A stretch of 64,000 nt of DNA from JASGDN01 sp049840815 (GTDB lineage: Bacteria > Chloroflexota > Chloroflexia > Thermomicrobiales > UBA6265), in the NCBI GenBank assembly GCA_049840815.1, contig JASGJI010000004.1, positions 124,001 to 188,000 of the forward strand, given 5' to 3'. The notes below the pieces were generated by a model, which saw only the letters and a list, made by a program, of their open reading frames with translations, was not told the DNA's origin and made no database searches. The position numbers were made by a program, and so were the translations under genes. Of this stretch, positions 1 through 8,934 are shown one piece after another. The stretch's first letter is position 1, and each line of letters opens with the position of its first letter.

Positions 1-159
1 CGGGATGGCAATTGGCCCGTTCGCGACCACCTTCAGCGGCACCCGATACCGCGCCGCCACCCGGAAGACATACTCCTTCACCGGGCAGGCATCCGCATCG
101 AGATAGATCGTCCCGCTCGCCGGTCGCGCGTCCTGCGTCGTCTCGTCAGCCTGCCCCAC
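1..159 (-). CDS. UPF0178 (YaiI/YqxD) family protein, N-terminal part
   Basis: These are the first 53 codons of a DUF188/UPF0178 family protein; the remainder lies beyond the left edge of the window. After a tail of about 15 residues comes IYLDADACPVK, the Asp-rich first strand that marks this family, followed by a basic helix and VVANGPIAIP. Family members are cytosolic proteins of about 150 residues without an agreed function. The start is the GTG at 157-159: an in-frame TGA lies seven codons upstream at 178-180, and a GGAGGAGG ribosome-binding site sits nine bases before it. An ATG at 179-181 is in another frame and closes after 11 codons. Confidence 0.8.
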   Translation of the reverse strand, partial: MGQADETTQDARPASGTIYLDADACPVKEYVFRVAARYRVPLKVVANGPIAIP

Positions 160-250
160 TCGCCCGTTCCTCCTCCGTCATACTCCTGCCAAGGCCTTGT
201 CCGCTCCACGATACGGCACAGGGCCGGGCACATGCCGGGGATCGGAGAAA

Positions 251-1375
251 TCAGGAATCGGCGGCCTCCCGCGCGATCGCCTCGTCCATTGCCACCAGGT
301 CGGGGGGCAGCGGCTCGCTCCACACCCGCTCGATCACCGGGATCGCCGCCGTGATCGGCAGCGCGAGCAGCGTCCCCAGGATGCCGAGCAACTGGCCGCC
401 AACGAGGATGCCGAGCAGGATGCTGATCGAGGAGACCTGCAACGAGTTGCCGAACACGCGCGGCACAAGCAGGTAGTTCTCGATCTGCTGGTAGATGATG
501 TAGGCCACCAGCACGATGATCGCCGTATCCCACGACACCGTCGCCGCCAGAATCAGCGCGGGAACCGTCGCCACCGGCACGCCGACGATCGGCACCGCAT
601 CGAGAACCGCCGCCAGCACCGCCAGCAGGATCGGTTGCGGCACGCCAAGCACGGTCATCAGCGCGAAGACGAAGATCCCGAAGAGCACAGACGTGATGAT
701 CTGGCCGCGCAGGTAGCCGCTCACCACCTGCAGGATGTCCGGAAAGGCCCGGCGCATCCGATAGCGCAGGGTCGGCGCGATGTAGCGGGAGAGGTAGTGC
801 CAGCTGCGCTCGCCCTCCAGCAACAGGTAGATCGTCAGGATCAGCACGAAGAGCGTGTTCGTGATGCCGCCGGCAATCCCGGTACTGATCGAAAGGAAGC
901 TGTGCCACGGTAACGAGGCGCCGCTGATCTGCGGCGGGTTGTCACGCAACTCCTGCACCCGCTGGTCGATGGCGGGATAGCGGTCGAGCACGCGCTGGAA
1001 GCGGTCGGCGTAGTCCCCGAAATTGTCGATCAGGTTCTGCACCTGGTCGATCAGGGGCGGCATGACCAGCGCGAAGACGCCGACGATCGCGCCCACCACG
1101 AGCAGCATGACGCTCGCCACCGAGGCAACATACGGCACGCCGCGCTGCGTGAGCTTCAGGACAGTGGGCAGCAGCGCCATCGCCAGGAAGATGGCCACGA
1201 AGACGAGCAGGAAGATCTCCCAGACCTGGAGCAACACCCAGATCGCGAAGATCGCCAGCACCACCCGCAGGATCGTCCGCCATGGGATCTCCAGCCGGGT
1301 GACGACCTTCTGGGAGGCCGGAGTGGGATCGGGCCGGCCGACGATCGGGGTGACGATGGGGCGGTGATCGCTCAT
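251..1375 (-). CDS. AI-2E family transporter (PerM/YhhT-like)
   Basis: This is a 374-residue polytopic membrane protein of the AI-2E exporter/PerM family, whose members export small molecules or run as proton- or sodium-linked carriers; the substrate here is not deducible. A soluble N-terminus of about 30 residues is followed by a paired hydrophobic stretch (about 35-70), a third segment near 80-105, the family's central soluble region rich in Asp/Arg (about 110-155), and four or five more membrane segments. The conserved VGVPVATVPA and QQIENYLLVPRVFG stretches near residues 260-305 are typical. Length matches the family (350-380 aa). The ATG has GGGAG about 11 bases upstream. The neighbour downstream on the same strand is the YaiI-like gene, about 90 bases away. 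Confidence 0.88.
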   Translation of the reverse strand: MSDHRPIVTPIVGRPDPTPASQKVVTRLEIPWRTILRVVLAIFAIWVLLQVWEIFLLVFVAIFLAMALLPTVLKLTQRGVPYVASVASVMLLVVGAIVGVFALVMPPLIDQVQNLIDNFGDYADRFQRVLDRYPAIDQRVQELRDNPPQISGASLPWHSFLSISTGIAGGITNTLFVLILTIYLLLEGERSWHYLSRYIAPTLRYRMRRAFPDILQVVSGYLRGQIITSVLFGIFVFALMTVLGVPQPILLAVLAAVLDAVPIVGVPVATVPALILAATVSWDTAIIVLVAYIIYQQIENYLLVPRVFGNSLQVSSISILLGILVGGQLLGILGTLLALPITAAIPVIERVWSEPLPPDLVAMDEAIAREAADS

Positions 1376-1620
1376 GCGTGGGTCGTCTCCCGCTGCGTTG
1401 TATGCAGCGTCGTGTCAGCGACACGCGAACCGCGATGGCCCTTCCGGCACTGGATGCCGGGCGAATATCACTTCGTCGCGCGTGCCACCTCAACGCAAGA
1501 ACGTCGCCCCGCCGCCGGAACCACGCCAGGTCTCTCGCCAGTGCAGGCCCAGGCAGGTGTCCGTACAATGTATGCATCACCCGGTGACCCCTTCACCGCT
1601 TGCCTGTCCCAGGAGACGCC

Positions 1621-2310
1621 ATGCGCCCGATCGCCATCCTCGCCCTCATGCTCGCGACCACCATGTTCGCGCCGTCGAATGCATTCACCACCGACGACGA
1701 ACGGAACTGCACGGCCTTCAGCACACAAGCCGAGGCACAGGCGTACTTCGATGCCCACGGCGGATCCGCGACGAACAACGTCGATTTCCTCGACGCCGAT
1801 CGCGACGGTATCGCCTGCGAGCATCTTCCGGGCACCCCGGGCAGCGCATCTGACGACGGGTCCGGATTCCCATGGTTGGGGGTGGGCCTGGGCGTGATCG
1901 GGGTTGGCGCCGTCGGCATCGGCGGCGGTGCGCTCTACGCCCGGTCGCGACAGACCCGGCAGCAGGTGACGCCCACCTCCGGCGTGGCATCCCTGTCCAC
2001 CATCCCGGCGCTGCCGGATGCCATCCCCTGCAATCCCCCGCCGCCGGGATGGCCGACGGTGACGCCGGACCGCGCGCGGGACCTGGCCACCATGCCGGAT
2101 GCGACGTACCGGCTCAGCCCGGAGTGGATGCAGCGGGCCGACGCGATCCTGGCATTGACAGTGAACCGCTGCCAACTCTGCGGCACTGACCTGATGCTGC
2201 CCGATCAGGTGCGTCACCGCACGGAGGAGCGACGGGGCGACGAACTCCCCTGCGACCTGATCGTGCTGTGCGATCGTTGCGCGGCCCAACTGGGAATCGC
2301 GTCCGCCTGA
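1621..2310 (+). CDS. Excalibur-domain membrane protein with HNH-like C-terminus
   Basis: This 229-residue protein begins with a cleavable-type signal peptide (residues 1-22, ending at SNA). It continues with an excalibur calcium-binding domain (about 26-68) containing the canonical DADRDGIACEHLP loop and its partner cysteine in RNC. A hydrophobic helix (about 80-105) is followed by a Pro-rich linker and a C-terminal domain with CQLCG and LCDRC. That C-terminal domain aligns by eye with small HNH nucleases (HHRTYE.RG.E...DLIVLC..CH), but the first His of the HH pair is Arg (VRHRTEERRG) and the final His is Ala. Zinc binding looks intact while nuclease activity is doubtful. The predicted topology puts excalibur outside and the zinc domain inside. 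The start is the ATG at 1621, with AGGAG about five bases upstream. Confidence 0.72.
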   Translation: MRPIAILALMLATTMFAPSNAFTTDDERNCTAFSTQAEAQAYFDAHGGSATNNVDFLDADRDGIACEHLPGTPGSASDDGSGFPWLGVGLGVIGVGAVGIGGGALYARSRQTRQQVTPTSGVASLSTIPALPDAIPCNPPPPGWPTVTPDRARDLATMPDATYRLSPEWMQRADAILALTVNRCQLCGTDLMLPDQVRHRTEERRGDELPCDLIVLCDRCAAQLGIASA

Positions 2311-2342
2311 TGACCGGCAAAGGGCTGCCAAAATCGAGCGTA

Positions 2343-4220
2343 TCAGACCGAGAGAGCTTCGATGATGCTCACCGCCGAGGAGTAGAACCCCAGCGGCGGA
2401 ACGATATAGGCTCCCTGGATCGCACCGGTCGTACGGGCATGCTGCAGAGACTCGATCGCGATGGCCACACCTTCGCGCCGGGCCTCCGGACCGTTCCCGG
2501 CCCGTTCCATCCGGCGGAGGACGTGCGGCGGAATCCTCATGCCCGGCACATTGGCATTGACGAACTCGGCATTTCGCGACGACGCCAGCGGGACGACACC
2601 CATCAGGATCGGCAGGTTGATCCCCTTCGCTGCATCGAGGAATCGCAGGAGCGTCTCATCGTCGTATACGGGCTGGGTCATGACGAAATCCGCGCCCGCT
2701 TCCTTCTTGCGGAACAACCGATCGATCTCATAGGAAAGATCAGCCGCCGCAGGTTCGACCCCCGTCCCGCACAGGAACGAGGTTGGCTGGTCCATCTCCT
2801 TGCCCGAGGGATCGATCCCGCGATTCAATCCATCGACGATCCGAAGCAGCGCCAGGCTGTCGACATCGAAGACCGGACTCGAACTTGGGAAGGTGCCCAT
2901 CTTCGGCGGATCGCCGGTGATCAGGACCAGGTTGCGGACACCGAGCGCGTGCGCCGCCATGAGGTGAGACACGGTCCCCAGCAAACTCCGGTCGCGACCA
3001 CAGACGTGCAACAACGCCTCGCAATCGAGTTCCTGTTGCAGGATGGAGGCGAAGGCCAGATTGTCCATCCGCAGGCTGGCCCGCGCACCGTCCGTCGTGT
3101 TGATGACGGTCGCCCCGCCATCGAGCACGCGCCGCGCGGCAGTAATCGCCTTCCGGTAGTCGATCGAACTGGGCGGATTGATTTCTACACTCGTCACGAA
3201 TGTTTGCCCCAGCTGGGACCCGAATGCCCCGCCGCGCGGCAATTTCACCGCCGGCGGATGCGGACCTCCTTCGGCGACATGACCGCTGCCCTCGGTTGGC
3301 CCGGACCGCGCGGGGAAGGTGACGGAATCCGCCTGGGCATCGTTCATCCGGATGGCGCCCGAGAGCGCGCGGATATGCTCGGTCGTGGTGCCACAACAAC
3401 TGCCCAGGATGTCGATACCCAGCTTCAGGAACCTCCGGCCATAGGTGGCGAAGGCATCGGGGCTCGACGTCTGGATGTAGCGGCCACCCGTTTGCTGCCA
3501 CGGACCGATCGAAGGCTGGGCAACGAGCCGCTTGCGCGGAAAAACCTCACGAAGGTGGCGCATGAACGGATACATCCCACCCGGAGCCAGTCCGCAGTTC
3601 AGGCCAAAGACATCCGCGCCCAGCTCGAATGCGTCCGCCGCCACCCGCTCGAGCCAGTCGGTCATCCCGCCATCATGTGAGGCCGTAATACGATAGTGCG
3701 CGATGACCGGGAGATCCGGCGCTTCCAGCCTGGCGGCGGTCAGGGCGGCCCGCATCGCCTCGCGCGATTCGAACGACTCGAAGGTCAGGAGATCGACCCG
3801 CTCGTCACGCAGGAGCGCGATCTGCTCCCGGTACACCTCCGGATCGGCACCAGCCCCATCGGCTTCAGTCCGCACGACCGGGCCGATCGAACCCGCCACC
3901 AGCACCCGTTCATTGGACGCCTCGCGGGCAAGCAAAACCCCAGCAGCGATCAGGTCCCGCAGGGATGTATCGATCCCATGACGCCGCAGGGCTAGGCTGT
4001 TTGCCGCAAAGGTATTCGTCGTCAGGATGGCGCATCCAGCCCGCACGTTCTCCGCGTGGATCGCCTTGACCAGTGACGGATTGGTCGTATTGACCGACTC
4101 GAACAGTGAGCCTGGCAAGGTCCCAGCATGCTCGAGCGCCGTTCCCATCGGCCCGTCGAAGAGTAGGCGGTGCGTGGCAAGGCGTTGGGATAGGCTCGAC
4201 GTTTCGAAGTGGCTCGACAT
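2343..4220 (-). CDS. Bifunctional homocysteine S-methyltransferase / methylenetetrahydrofolate reductase
   Basis: This 625-residue cytosolic fusion resembles Bacillus YitJ and the separate MetH1/MetF enzymes. Residues 1-300 form the betaine-homocysteine methyltransferase-type barrel (LFDGPMGTALE at the start). It carries the zinc cysteines in GLNCG (about 207) and GSCCGTT (about 274-275), which bind homocysteine. Residues about 340-620 form the FAD-dependent MTHFR barrel, with TSVEINPP, INTTDGARAS, LITGDPPKMG and the substrate motif DFVMTQPVYD. Together they make 5-methyltetrahydrofolate and transfer methyl groups to homocysteine, giving methionine. The gene is convergent with the excalibur gene (32-base gap). 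No SAM-I riboswitch core was found in the 120 bases upstream. The ATG has GGAG about 10 bases upstream. Confidence 0.92.
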   Translation of the reverse strand: MSSHFETSSLSQRLATHRLLFDGPMGTALEHAGTLPGSLFESVNTTNPSLVKAIHAENVRAGCAILTTNTFAANSLALRRHGIDTSLRDLIAAGVLLAREASNERVLVAGSIGPVVRTEADGAGADPEVYREQIALLRDERVDLLTFESFESREAMRAALTAARLEAPDLPVIAHYRITASHDGGMTDWLERVAADAFELGADVFGLNCGLAPGGMYPFMRHLREVFPRKRLVAQPSIGPWQQTGGRYIQTSSPDAFATYGRRFLKLGIDILGSCCGTTTEHIRALSGAIRMNDAQADSVTFPARSGPTEGSGHVAEGGPHPPAVKLPRGGAFGSQLGQTFVTSVEINPPSSIDYRKAITAARRVLDGGATVINTTDGARASLRMDNLAFASILQQELDCEALLHVCGRDRSLLGTVSHLMAAHALGVRNLVLITGDPPKMGTFPSSSPVFDVDSLALLRIVDGLNRGIDPSGKEMDQPTSFLCGTGVEPAAADLSYEIDRLFRKKEAGADFVMTQPVYDDETLLRFLDAAKGINLPILMGVVPLASSRNAEFVNANVPGMRIPPHVLRRMERAGNGPEARREGVAIAIESLQHARTTGAIQGAYIVPPLGFYSSAVSIIEALSV

Positions 4221-4342
4221 CCATCACTCCAGCGAATAAGCGTCTCGATTGGCTCCATGCTTCCGGAGGATAACGCGCCGCACGCCGGGCGTCCGAGGGG
4301 AACGGCTAGAGCATGTCCCGATTGACACGAGAAATGCTGCAT

Positions 4343-7300
4343 TCACAGATCCGGCGGGAGATTGCCCCACACCTCGACCCGCGTGCCGTCCCGCTCCCCG
4401 CGCCAGATCGGCACGATGCACGTCTGCCCGAGCAGGTTCTTCCACAACTGCGCGTTCGCGAAGGTCTCCTCGTCGGCACTGAAGATCTCGAAGACCGATC
4501 GCGCCGCCACCAGGATCAGCTTCTCCTTCGCCCGGCTCAGCGCCACCGTCAACCGGCGAGGATCGAGCAGGAAATCGCCATTCTCCAGCAGATACCCCGG
4601 ATCGCTCTCCGTCGCCCCGATCACGATCACATTCCGCTCATCTCCCTGAAACCGCTCCACGGTGTCCACGGCGGAGAGGCGAATCGCGCCAGTCTCCTCG
4701 TCACGCACCGTCAGCGCCGGAATCGCCTCCTGCAGCGCCGCCCGTTGCGCCCGGTGCGGCACCACCACGCCCATCCCGTGCACCGCATCGAGCGCGTAGC
4801 TATCCCCTGCAGCGAGCGCTTCCAGGATCGGCGCGATCAACGCCTGCTCGAAGGGATTCCGCCGCTGGCTCCGGTCCTCGTCGTGGACGATCACCGTCAG
4901 CGGCTGTTCCGGATCGAGCGCTGCCCACACGAACTCGTCCGCCACCGGACGCTTCGGTGAGGACAGCTGCTTGTGCCGCCGCGAGAAGTACGGGATATCG
5001 TCGTGCCGGTAGATCTCCTCACGGAGGAATTCGGCCATCACCGCGTGCAGCCGGAAACTCTCGGCGAAGCGAACGATCGGCGGGCGCGGCTTCCGCTCCC
5101 GCAACGCGACGAACAGCGATTCGAAGGCGCGGAACTGCTGGAACGAGCGGCGAACCTCCCTTCCCCAGTCGTTCTTCACGATCGGCGGCATCTGCCGGTG
5201 ATCGCCGACCACCACCAGGCGCCCGTGCAGATGCAGCGGCAGCGTCGCCATCACCGCCTCCGGGATGTTCATCTGCGACGCCTCGTCCAGCACCACGAGA
5301 TCGACGAGCCCATGCCCGAAGAGCCCCTTCGCCCGCGCGAACTTCTCCGTCACGATGCGATACATCCCGCCCGGTGTCGCACCCGTCACGCTCCAGCGCG
5401 ACGCTGGCGAGGCGATCCGGTTCCACGCGCCCACCCCCTTCTTCGGCAGGGGCACGATCAATTCGGGAAGCTCCTCGTCCACACGCGGACCGTGCCGAAA
5501 GAGCGGCACCTCCAGCAGGCGATCGTCGAAGTACGCGCCCCAGATCTCGGGATGCCGCTCGGCGCGATCCCGAAGCTTCTCCTGCACGTCGAGCACGTTC
5601 TTCAGGAGGACGTTCGTCGCCGCATGGGTCTTGCACGACACCGCCACCCGGCAGTCGATCCCCGCCGCCATCGCGCCCTGGATGCGGGCGAAGATCGCGA
5701 ACGCGGTCGAGTAGCTCTTGCCGGTGCCGGGTGGCCCCTGCACCATCAGCAGCGGATCGCCGCCATGCCCACCGATATAGTCGCGCTTGCTTGCCTCGAA
5801 GTCGTGGAGCGCACCCGCCGCGTCCAGCGCCTGCAACCCGGCAAGGAAGCGCGCCTGGCCTCGCGCCGCCGCGTCCGGCCAGATCACCGGCGGCAGCATC
5901 TGCCCCGCGAGGTGGGCGTAGACGGCGTTCTCCCCGCCCGCGCGCAGCCCCTCCGTCACCTTCGCCAGCCACCCGCCGTAGTAGTTGTTCGGATCAGGAT
6001 CGAGCGAGAAGGTCTCGCCATCGTTCGCCACCACGACATGCCCACCGAAGCTGTAACCCCGTTCCGACCTGCCGCCGAACTGCCCGAGCAGCCCGATCTC
6101 CGCGATGGCCGAGGTCGCCTTCCCCCCATCATCACGCTGGACATCCAGCCGCCGCAGGTCGACCCGCATCCGGTAGAGCAGGCTCTTCGGCGTCGGGGTG
6201 AAAAGGGTCCGCTCCGCTTCTGGCAACCGTTCGTCAACCGTCAGCCGGGGAGCGAGCACCAATCGCTCGCCCGGCTTCATGGAAGAGAGCGCCAACGCCT
6301 CGTCGAGGTCACAGGCCACGTCGCGCACATCGACCCGCATCCGCAGGACGATCCCCTCCGGATTGCGCTTCGTCTCCGCCTTCTGCTCCGGCGTCAGCAT
6401 TCCTCGCTCGCCAGGATGCGCGGCTTTGTACGCATCCTCATACTGCTTGGCCAGCCGTTCCCGCCGCGCGAACTCCTGATATGCCGCCAGCATCTCCGGG
6501 TCCTGATCGGCATTGTGGAAGGAGACGACCAGCGCCTCGCCATCCAGCACGCGCTCCTCGGGCGGCTTGTTGCGCGCGCCTTTCCACGCCGCCAGTTCGA
6601 CGTGGCGCTCGATGGTCAGGAACTCGTCCAGCGCCTCGGCGAGGGTGGAGGCCTTGGCCGTGAACGCGGCGAGATCCGGCAGCACGAACGCGGTCTGCGA
6701 GGTCTGCTTGTTGCCCCGGATGTCTCCGGCGATCCACTCCATCGCCTCCAGCCGCCGCGCCTCGAACCCGGTCAGCACCTCCCGCGTCGTGAGGCGATAC
6801 GGTGCCAGGGCATCGCGTTCCGCCGGCTTCGGGTCCGGCAGCTCTCCCCACGCGGCGTGGAGGTATTCCAGCGGGACCTGGCTGTCGAACCGCGCCTTGC
6901 TCGTGTACCAGGTGTGACCGCGCGTGTCGTCGAAGGCGAGCGCGTCTTCGTCCAGCTGGGCGCGATAGTCGAACAGGCGCTCCCGGAAGATCCGCCGGTA
7001 CGACTCAGGGGTGTCCCAGTCGAACTTGAGGAGCGCCGCCACCGATTGCAGCGACTGGCAGACCATCGGGTAGTTCGTCTGCGCCCTGATCTCGCGGTCG
7101 AGGTAGCTCACCAGCGGCGAATCGAAAGCGGCGGTCTGGGTCACGAAGTCATAGAGCGCCGTCGCCCCGAGCACATCCGTGGCGTGGCGGCCCAACGCCT
7201 CCAGCAGCACCGTCTGGGCGAAGGTGTTGAAGAAAATGAGGTGGATCGGGGCCGACGGCTCCCCCAGCGGGGTCAACTCGGGCGCGGCAACCTCCTCCAC

Positions 7301-8734
7301 CGCGCGCAGGACGGCCCCGACCCAGTCGAGCAGCAGATCGCGCTCCACATCGGCGTCGTGCGGCTGCCGGTTGGCGAGGCGGACGATGCTCCGCCGTCGT
7401 TCGGGAGGGGTCTCACCGCGCTCCGCCCCGACCACCAGCGCACCGAGCATGGCGACGCGGTCGTTCAGGTAATCGTGCTGGGCATCGAGGTAGACGCGGA
7501 CGAGGTTCGGGTTGTGCTCGGCATCGACGAAGGGCAACGAGCTGTAGCCTGTATTCGGGATGTCCGATACCGAGTCGATGTCGTCGCCCACCCAGCTGCG
7601 ATACCTCCGGGCGCGGAAGATCAGCTCGTCGAGATTCGGCCCGACCGGCCACGTCGCGGCCAGCTTCCGGGTCAGTGCCTCGGTCCGCGGGCGCGGCAGA
7701 AGCACGGTGTGATCGCGCGGCTCGCCATCGACCTGGATCGTGTCCTTGCGCTCCATCTCCTTCAGTCGCGCCAGGGCGCGGACCGTGGTCACGCCCTCGG
7801 CACGGAGGGCGCCCTTCTCCCCGGCGCTGATGTGCGGGATCAGCGAGAGATCGTCCACCTCGGCGCACTGCTTCATGCAGAAGGCGTTGTAGGCGCAGCC
7901 GTCGCAGATGGTGCCGAGATGAAACGGCAGGTCCGGGAACGGCGTCGCCAGGATCTTCCGGGCCACTGACTCGGACTTCAGCACCAGGTCGTCCGCCGCG
8001 CCCAGGTAGGCGTTGGTGTCCTCGATCCGTTCCAGCAGGCCGGTCGTCGCGCCGAAGGTCCGCGCGGCATCCTCCCGCTGCGCCTGCTGCTCGTCGGTGG
8101 GCGCGGTCTCGGGGGCATCGTTGCCACCCGGCGCAGGCCCGCGATAGAGGATGGCGAGCTGGATCGGCTCATGAGGCACGTCCGCGAGCAGGGCCGCGAT
8201 CATCCGCTCGTAGAAGGCGACCTGCAACCGGTGTTCGACCTTGGCCGCCGTGGACGACTTCATGTCCGCGATCAGGATGTGCAACCGCCCCTCAGCATCG
8301 CGTTCCAGCCGCAGGAGGTCGAGGTCGCCACGCAGGCTCCACGACCCGACCATCGCCTCCACACGCGGCTGATAGATCACCACGGCCTGCCCCGGCTCCA
8401 GCCCCTCTACACATTCGATCACGAGCTCGTTGTCGTTCGGAAGGCCTGCCGCCTGCCGGTCCTCCGGGGAGCATTGGACCATGGACAGGATCGCCCCGAT
8501 ATCGCGCACAGTCGCCAACTCGAACGCCCGGCCCGACTGCGTGAGCAGGGGCGGAATGGTCTGCGTCGCCACCCCGGCATCGCGCATGAAGCGGGAATGG
8601 CCGCTCCGCTCATCCAGTTGCAGGCGGAGATAGCGCTGGCATTGCCCAAGGCGAATGAACTGGGAGACATCGGTCGGGGTGATGGCGTGGGGGCCAGGAT
8701 CGGTGACGGGAATGAGGGGGATGACGGGCGTCAT
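4343..8734 (-). CDS. RecB-family (TM0106-type) nuclease fused to a superfamily 1 helicase
   Basis: This very large protein (about 1463 aa) has a Cas4/AddB-like iron-sulfur nuclease at the N-terminus. A first cysteine lies in GQCQRYL (residue 32), nuclease residues in GDLDLL (about 137) and ADMKSS (about 157), and three more cysteines in CDGCAYNAFCMKQC (about 278-291). A long middle region has RNase H-like character. The C-terminal third is a DNA2/UPF1-type helicase: Walker A GPPGTGKS (about 1000), Walker B VVLDEAS (about 1150), GDHRQMPP and the final RRLTVALSRAKEKL. It should act on DNA ends, flaps or forks. I chose the ATG at 8732-8734; an in-frame TTG at 8825-8827 would add 31 low-complexity residues. 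It stands alone with no partner gene, so repair versus phage defence is open. Confidence 0.85.
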   Translation of the reverse strand: MTPVIPLIPVTDPGPHAITPTDVSQFIRLGQCQRYLRLQLDERSGHSRFMRDAGVATQTIPPLLTQSGRAFELATVRDIGAILSMVQCSPEDRQAAGLPNDNELVIECVEGLEPGQAVVIYQPRVEAMVGSWSLRGDLDLLRLERDAEGRLHILIADMKSSTAAKVEHRLQVAFYERMIAALLADVPHEPIQLAILYRGPAPGGNDAPETAPTDEQQAQREDAARTFGATTGLLERIEDTNAYLGAADDLVLKSESVARKILATPFPDLPFHLGTICDGCAYNAFCMKQCAEVDDLSLIPHISAGEKGALRAEGVTTVRALARLKEMERKDTIQVDGEPRDHTVLLPRPRTEALTRKLAATWPVGPNLDELIFRARRYRSWVGDDIDSVSDIPNTGYSSLPFVDAEHNPNLVRVYLDAQHDYLNDRVAMLGALVVGAERGETPPERRRSIVRLANRQPHDADVERDLLLDWVGAVLRAVEEVAAPELTPLGEPSAPIHLIFFNTFAQTVLLEALGRHATDVLGATALYDFVTQTAAFDSPLVSYLDREIRAQTNYPMVCQSLQSVAALLKFDWDTPESYRRIFRERLFDYRAQLDEDALAFDDTRGHTWYTSKARFDSQVPLEYLHAAWGELPDPKPAERDALAPYRLTTREVLTGFEARRLEAMEWIAGDIRGNKQTSQTAFVLPDLAAFTAKASTLAEALDEFLTIERHVELAAWKGARNKPPEERVLDGEALVVSFHNADQDPEMLAAYQEFARRERLAKQYEDAYKAAHPGERGMLTPEQKAETKRNPEGIVLRMRVDVRDVACDLDEALALSSMKPGERLVLAPRLTVDERLPEAERTLFTPTPKSLLYRMRVDLRRLDVQRDDGGKATSAIAEIGLLGQFGGRSERGYSFGGHVVVANDGETFSLDPDPNNYYGGWLAKVTEGLRAGGENAVYAHLAGQMLPPVIWPDAAARGQARFLAGLQALDAAGALHDFEASKRDYIGGHGGDPLLMVQGPPGTGKSYSTAFAIFARIQGAMAAGIDCRVAVSCKTHAATNVLLKNVLDVQEKLRDRAERHPEIWGAYFDDRLLEVPLFRHGPRVDEELPELIVPLPKKGVGAWNRIASPASRWSVTGATPGGMYRIVTEKFARAKGLFGHGLVDLVVLDEASQMNIPEAVMATLPLHLHGRLVVVGDHRQMPPIVKNDWGREVRRSFQQFRAFESLFVALRERKPRPPIVRFAESFRLHAVMAEFLREEIYRHDDIPYFSRRHKQLSSPKRPVADEFVWAALDPEQPLTVIVHDEDRSQRRNPFEQALIAPILEALAAGDSYALDAVHGMGVVVPHRAQRAALQEAIPALTVRDEETGAIRLSAVDTVERFQGDERNVIVIGATESDPGYLLENGDFLLDPRRLTVALSRAKEKLILVAARSVFEIFSADEETFANAQLWKNLLGQTCIVPIWRGERDGTRVEVWGNLPPDL

Positions 8735-8854
8735 GCGGGCCGTCCGATCGGTGATGCTGGGGTGGTGGGTTGGCGATCGCGATCCATCCGCGCATGATGC
8801 CCGAAAGCGTCCGGTGCTGTCGACCAAGGGGCGTGCTCGCCCATTTCATGCGAA

Positions 8855-8873
8855 TCATTCTCATGTAGAATGA
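8855..8873. promoter_or_regulatory. Palindromic operator candidate upstream of VIT-family transporter
   Basis: A perfect inverted repeat TCATTCT-CATGT-AGAATGA lies 62 bases before the metal transporter start. It overlaps a -10-like TAGAAT at 8866-8871. An adjoining GAATCATTC is itself a short palindrome, giving a Fur/MntR-like look. Binding by a metal-dependent repressor is inferred only from position and symmetry. Confidence 0.45.
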
Positions 8874-8934
8874 CGCCAGCGGACCGCCCGCTCCCGAACC
8901 CGACACCGTATCACCCGGCAGGACCACCATCTCC

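Noticed and set aside
4221..4342. SAM-type riboswitch upstream of the methionine biosynthesis gene
   Set aside because: Searched for the SAM-I and SAH core patterns; none matched in these 122 bases.
4973..7969. A 998-codon open frame antisense to the nuclease-helicase gene
   Set aside because: A consequence of high third-position GC; the opposite strand has complete, ordered enzyme motifs.
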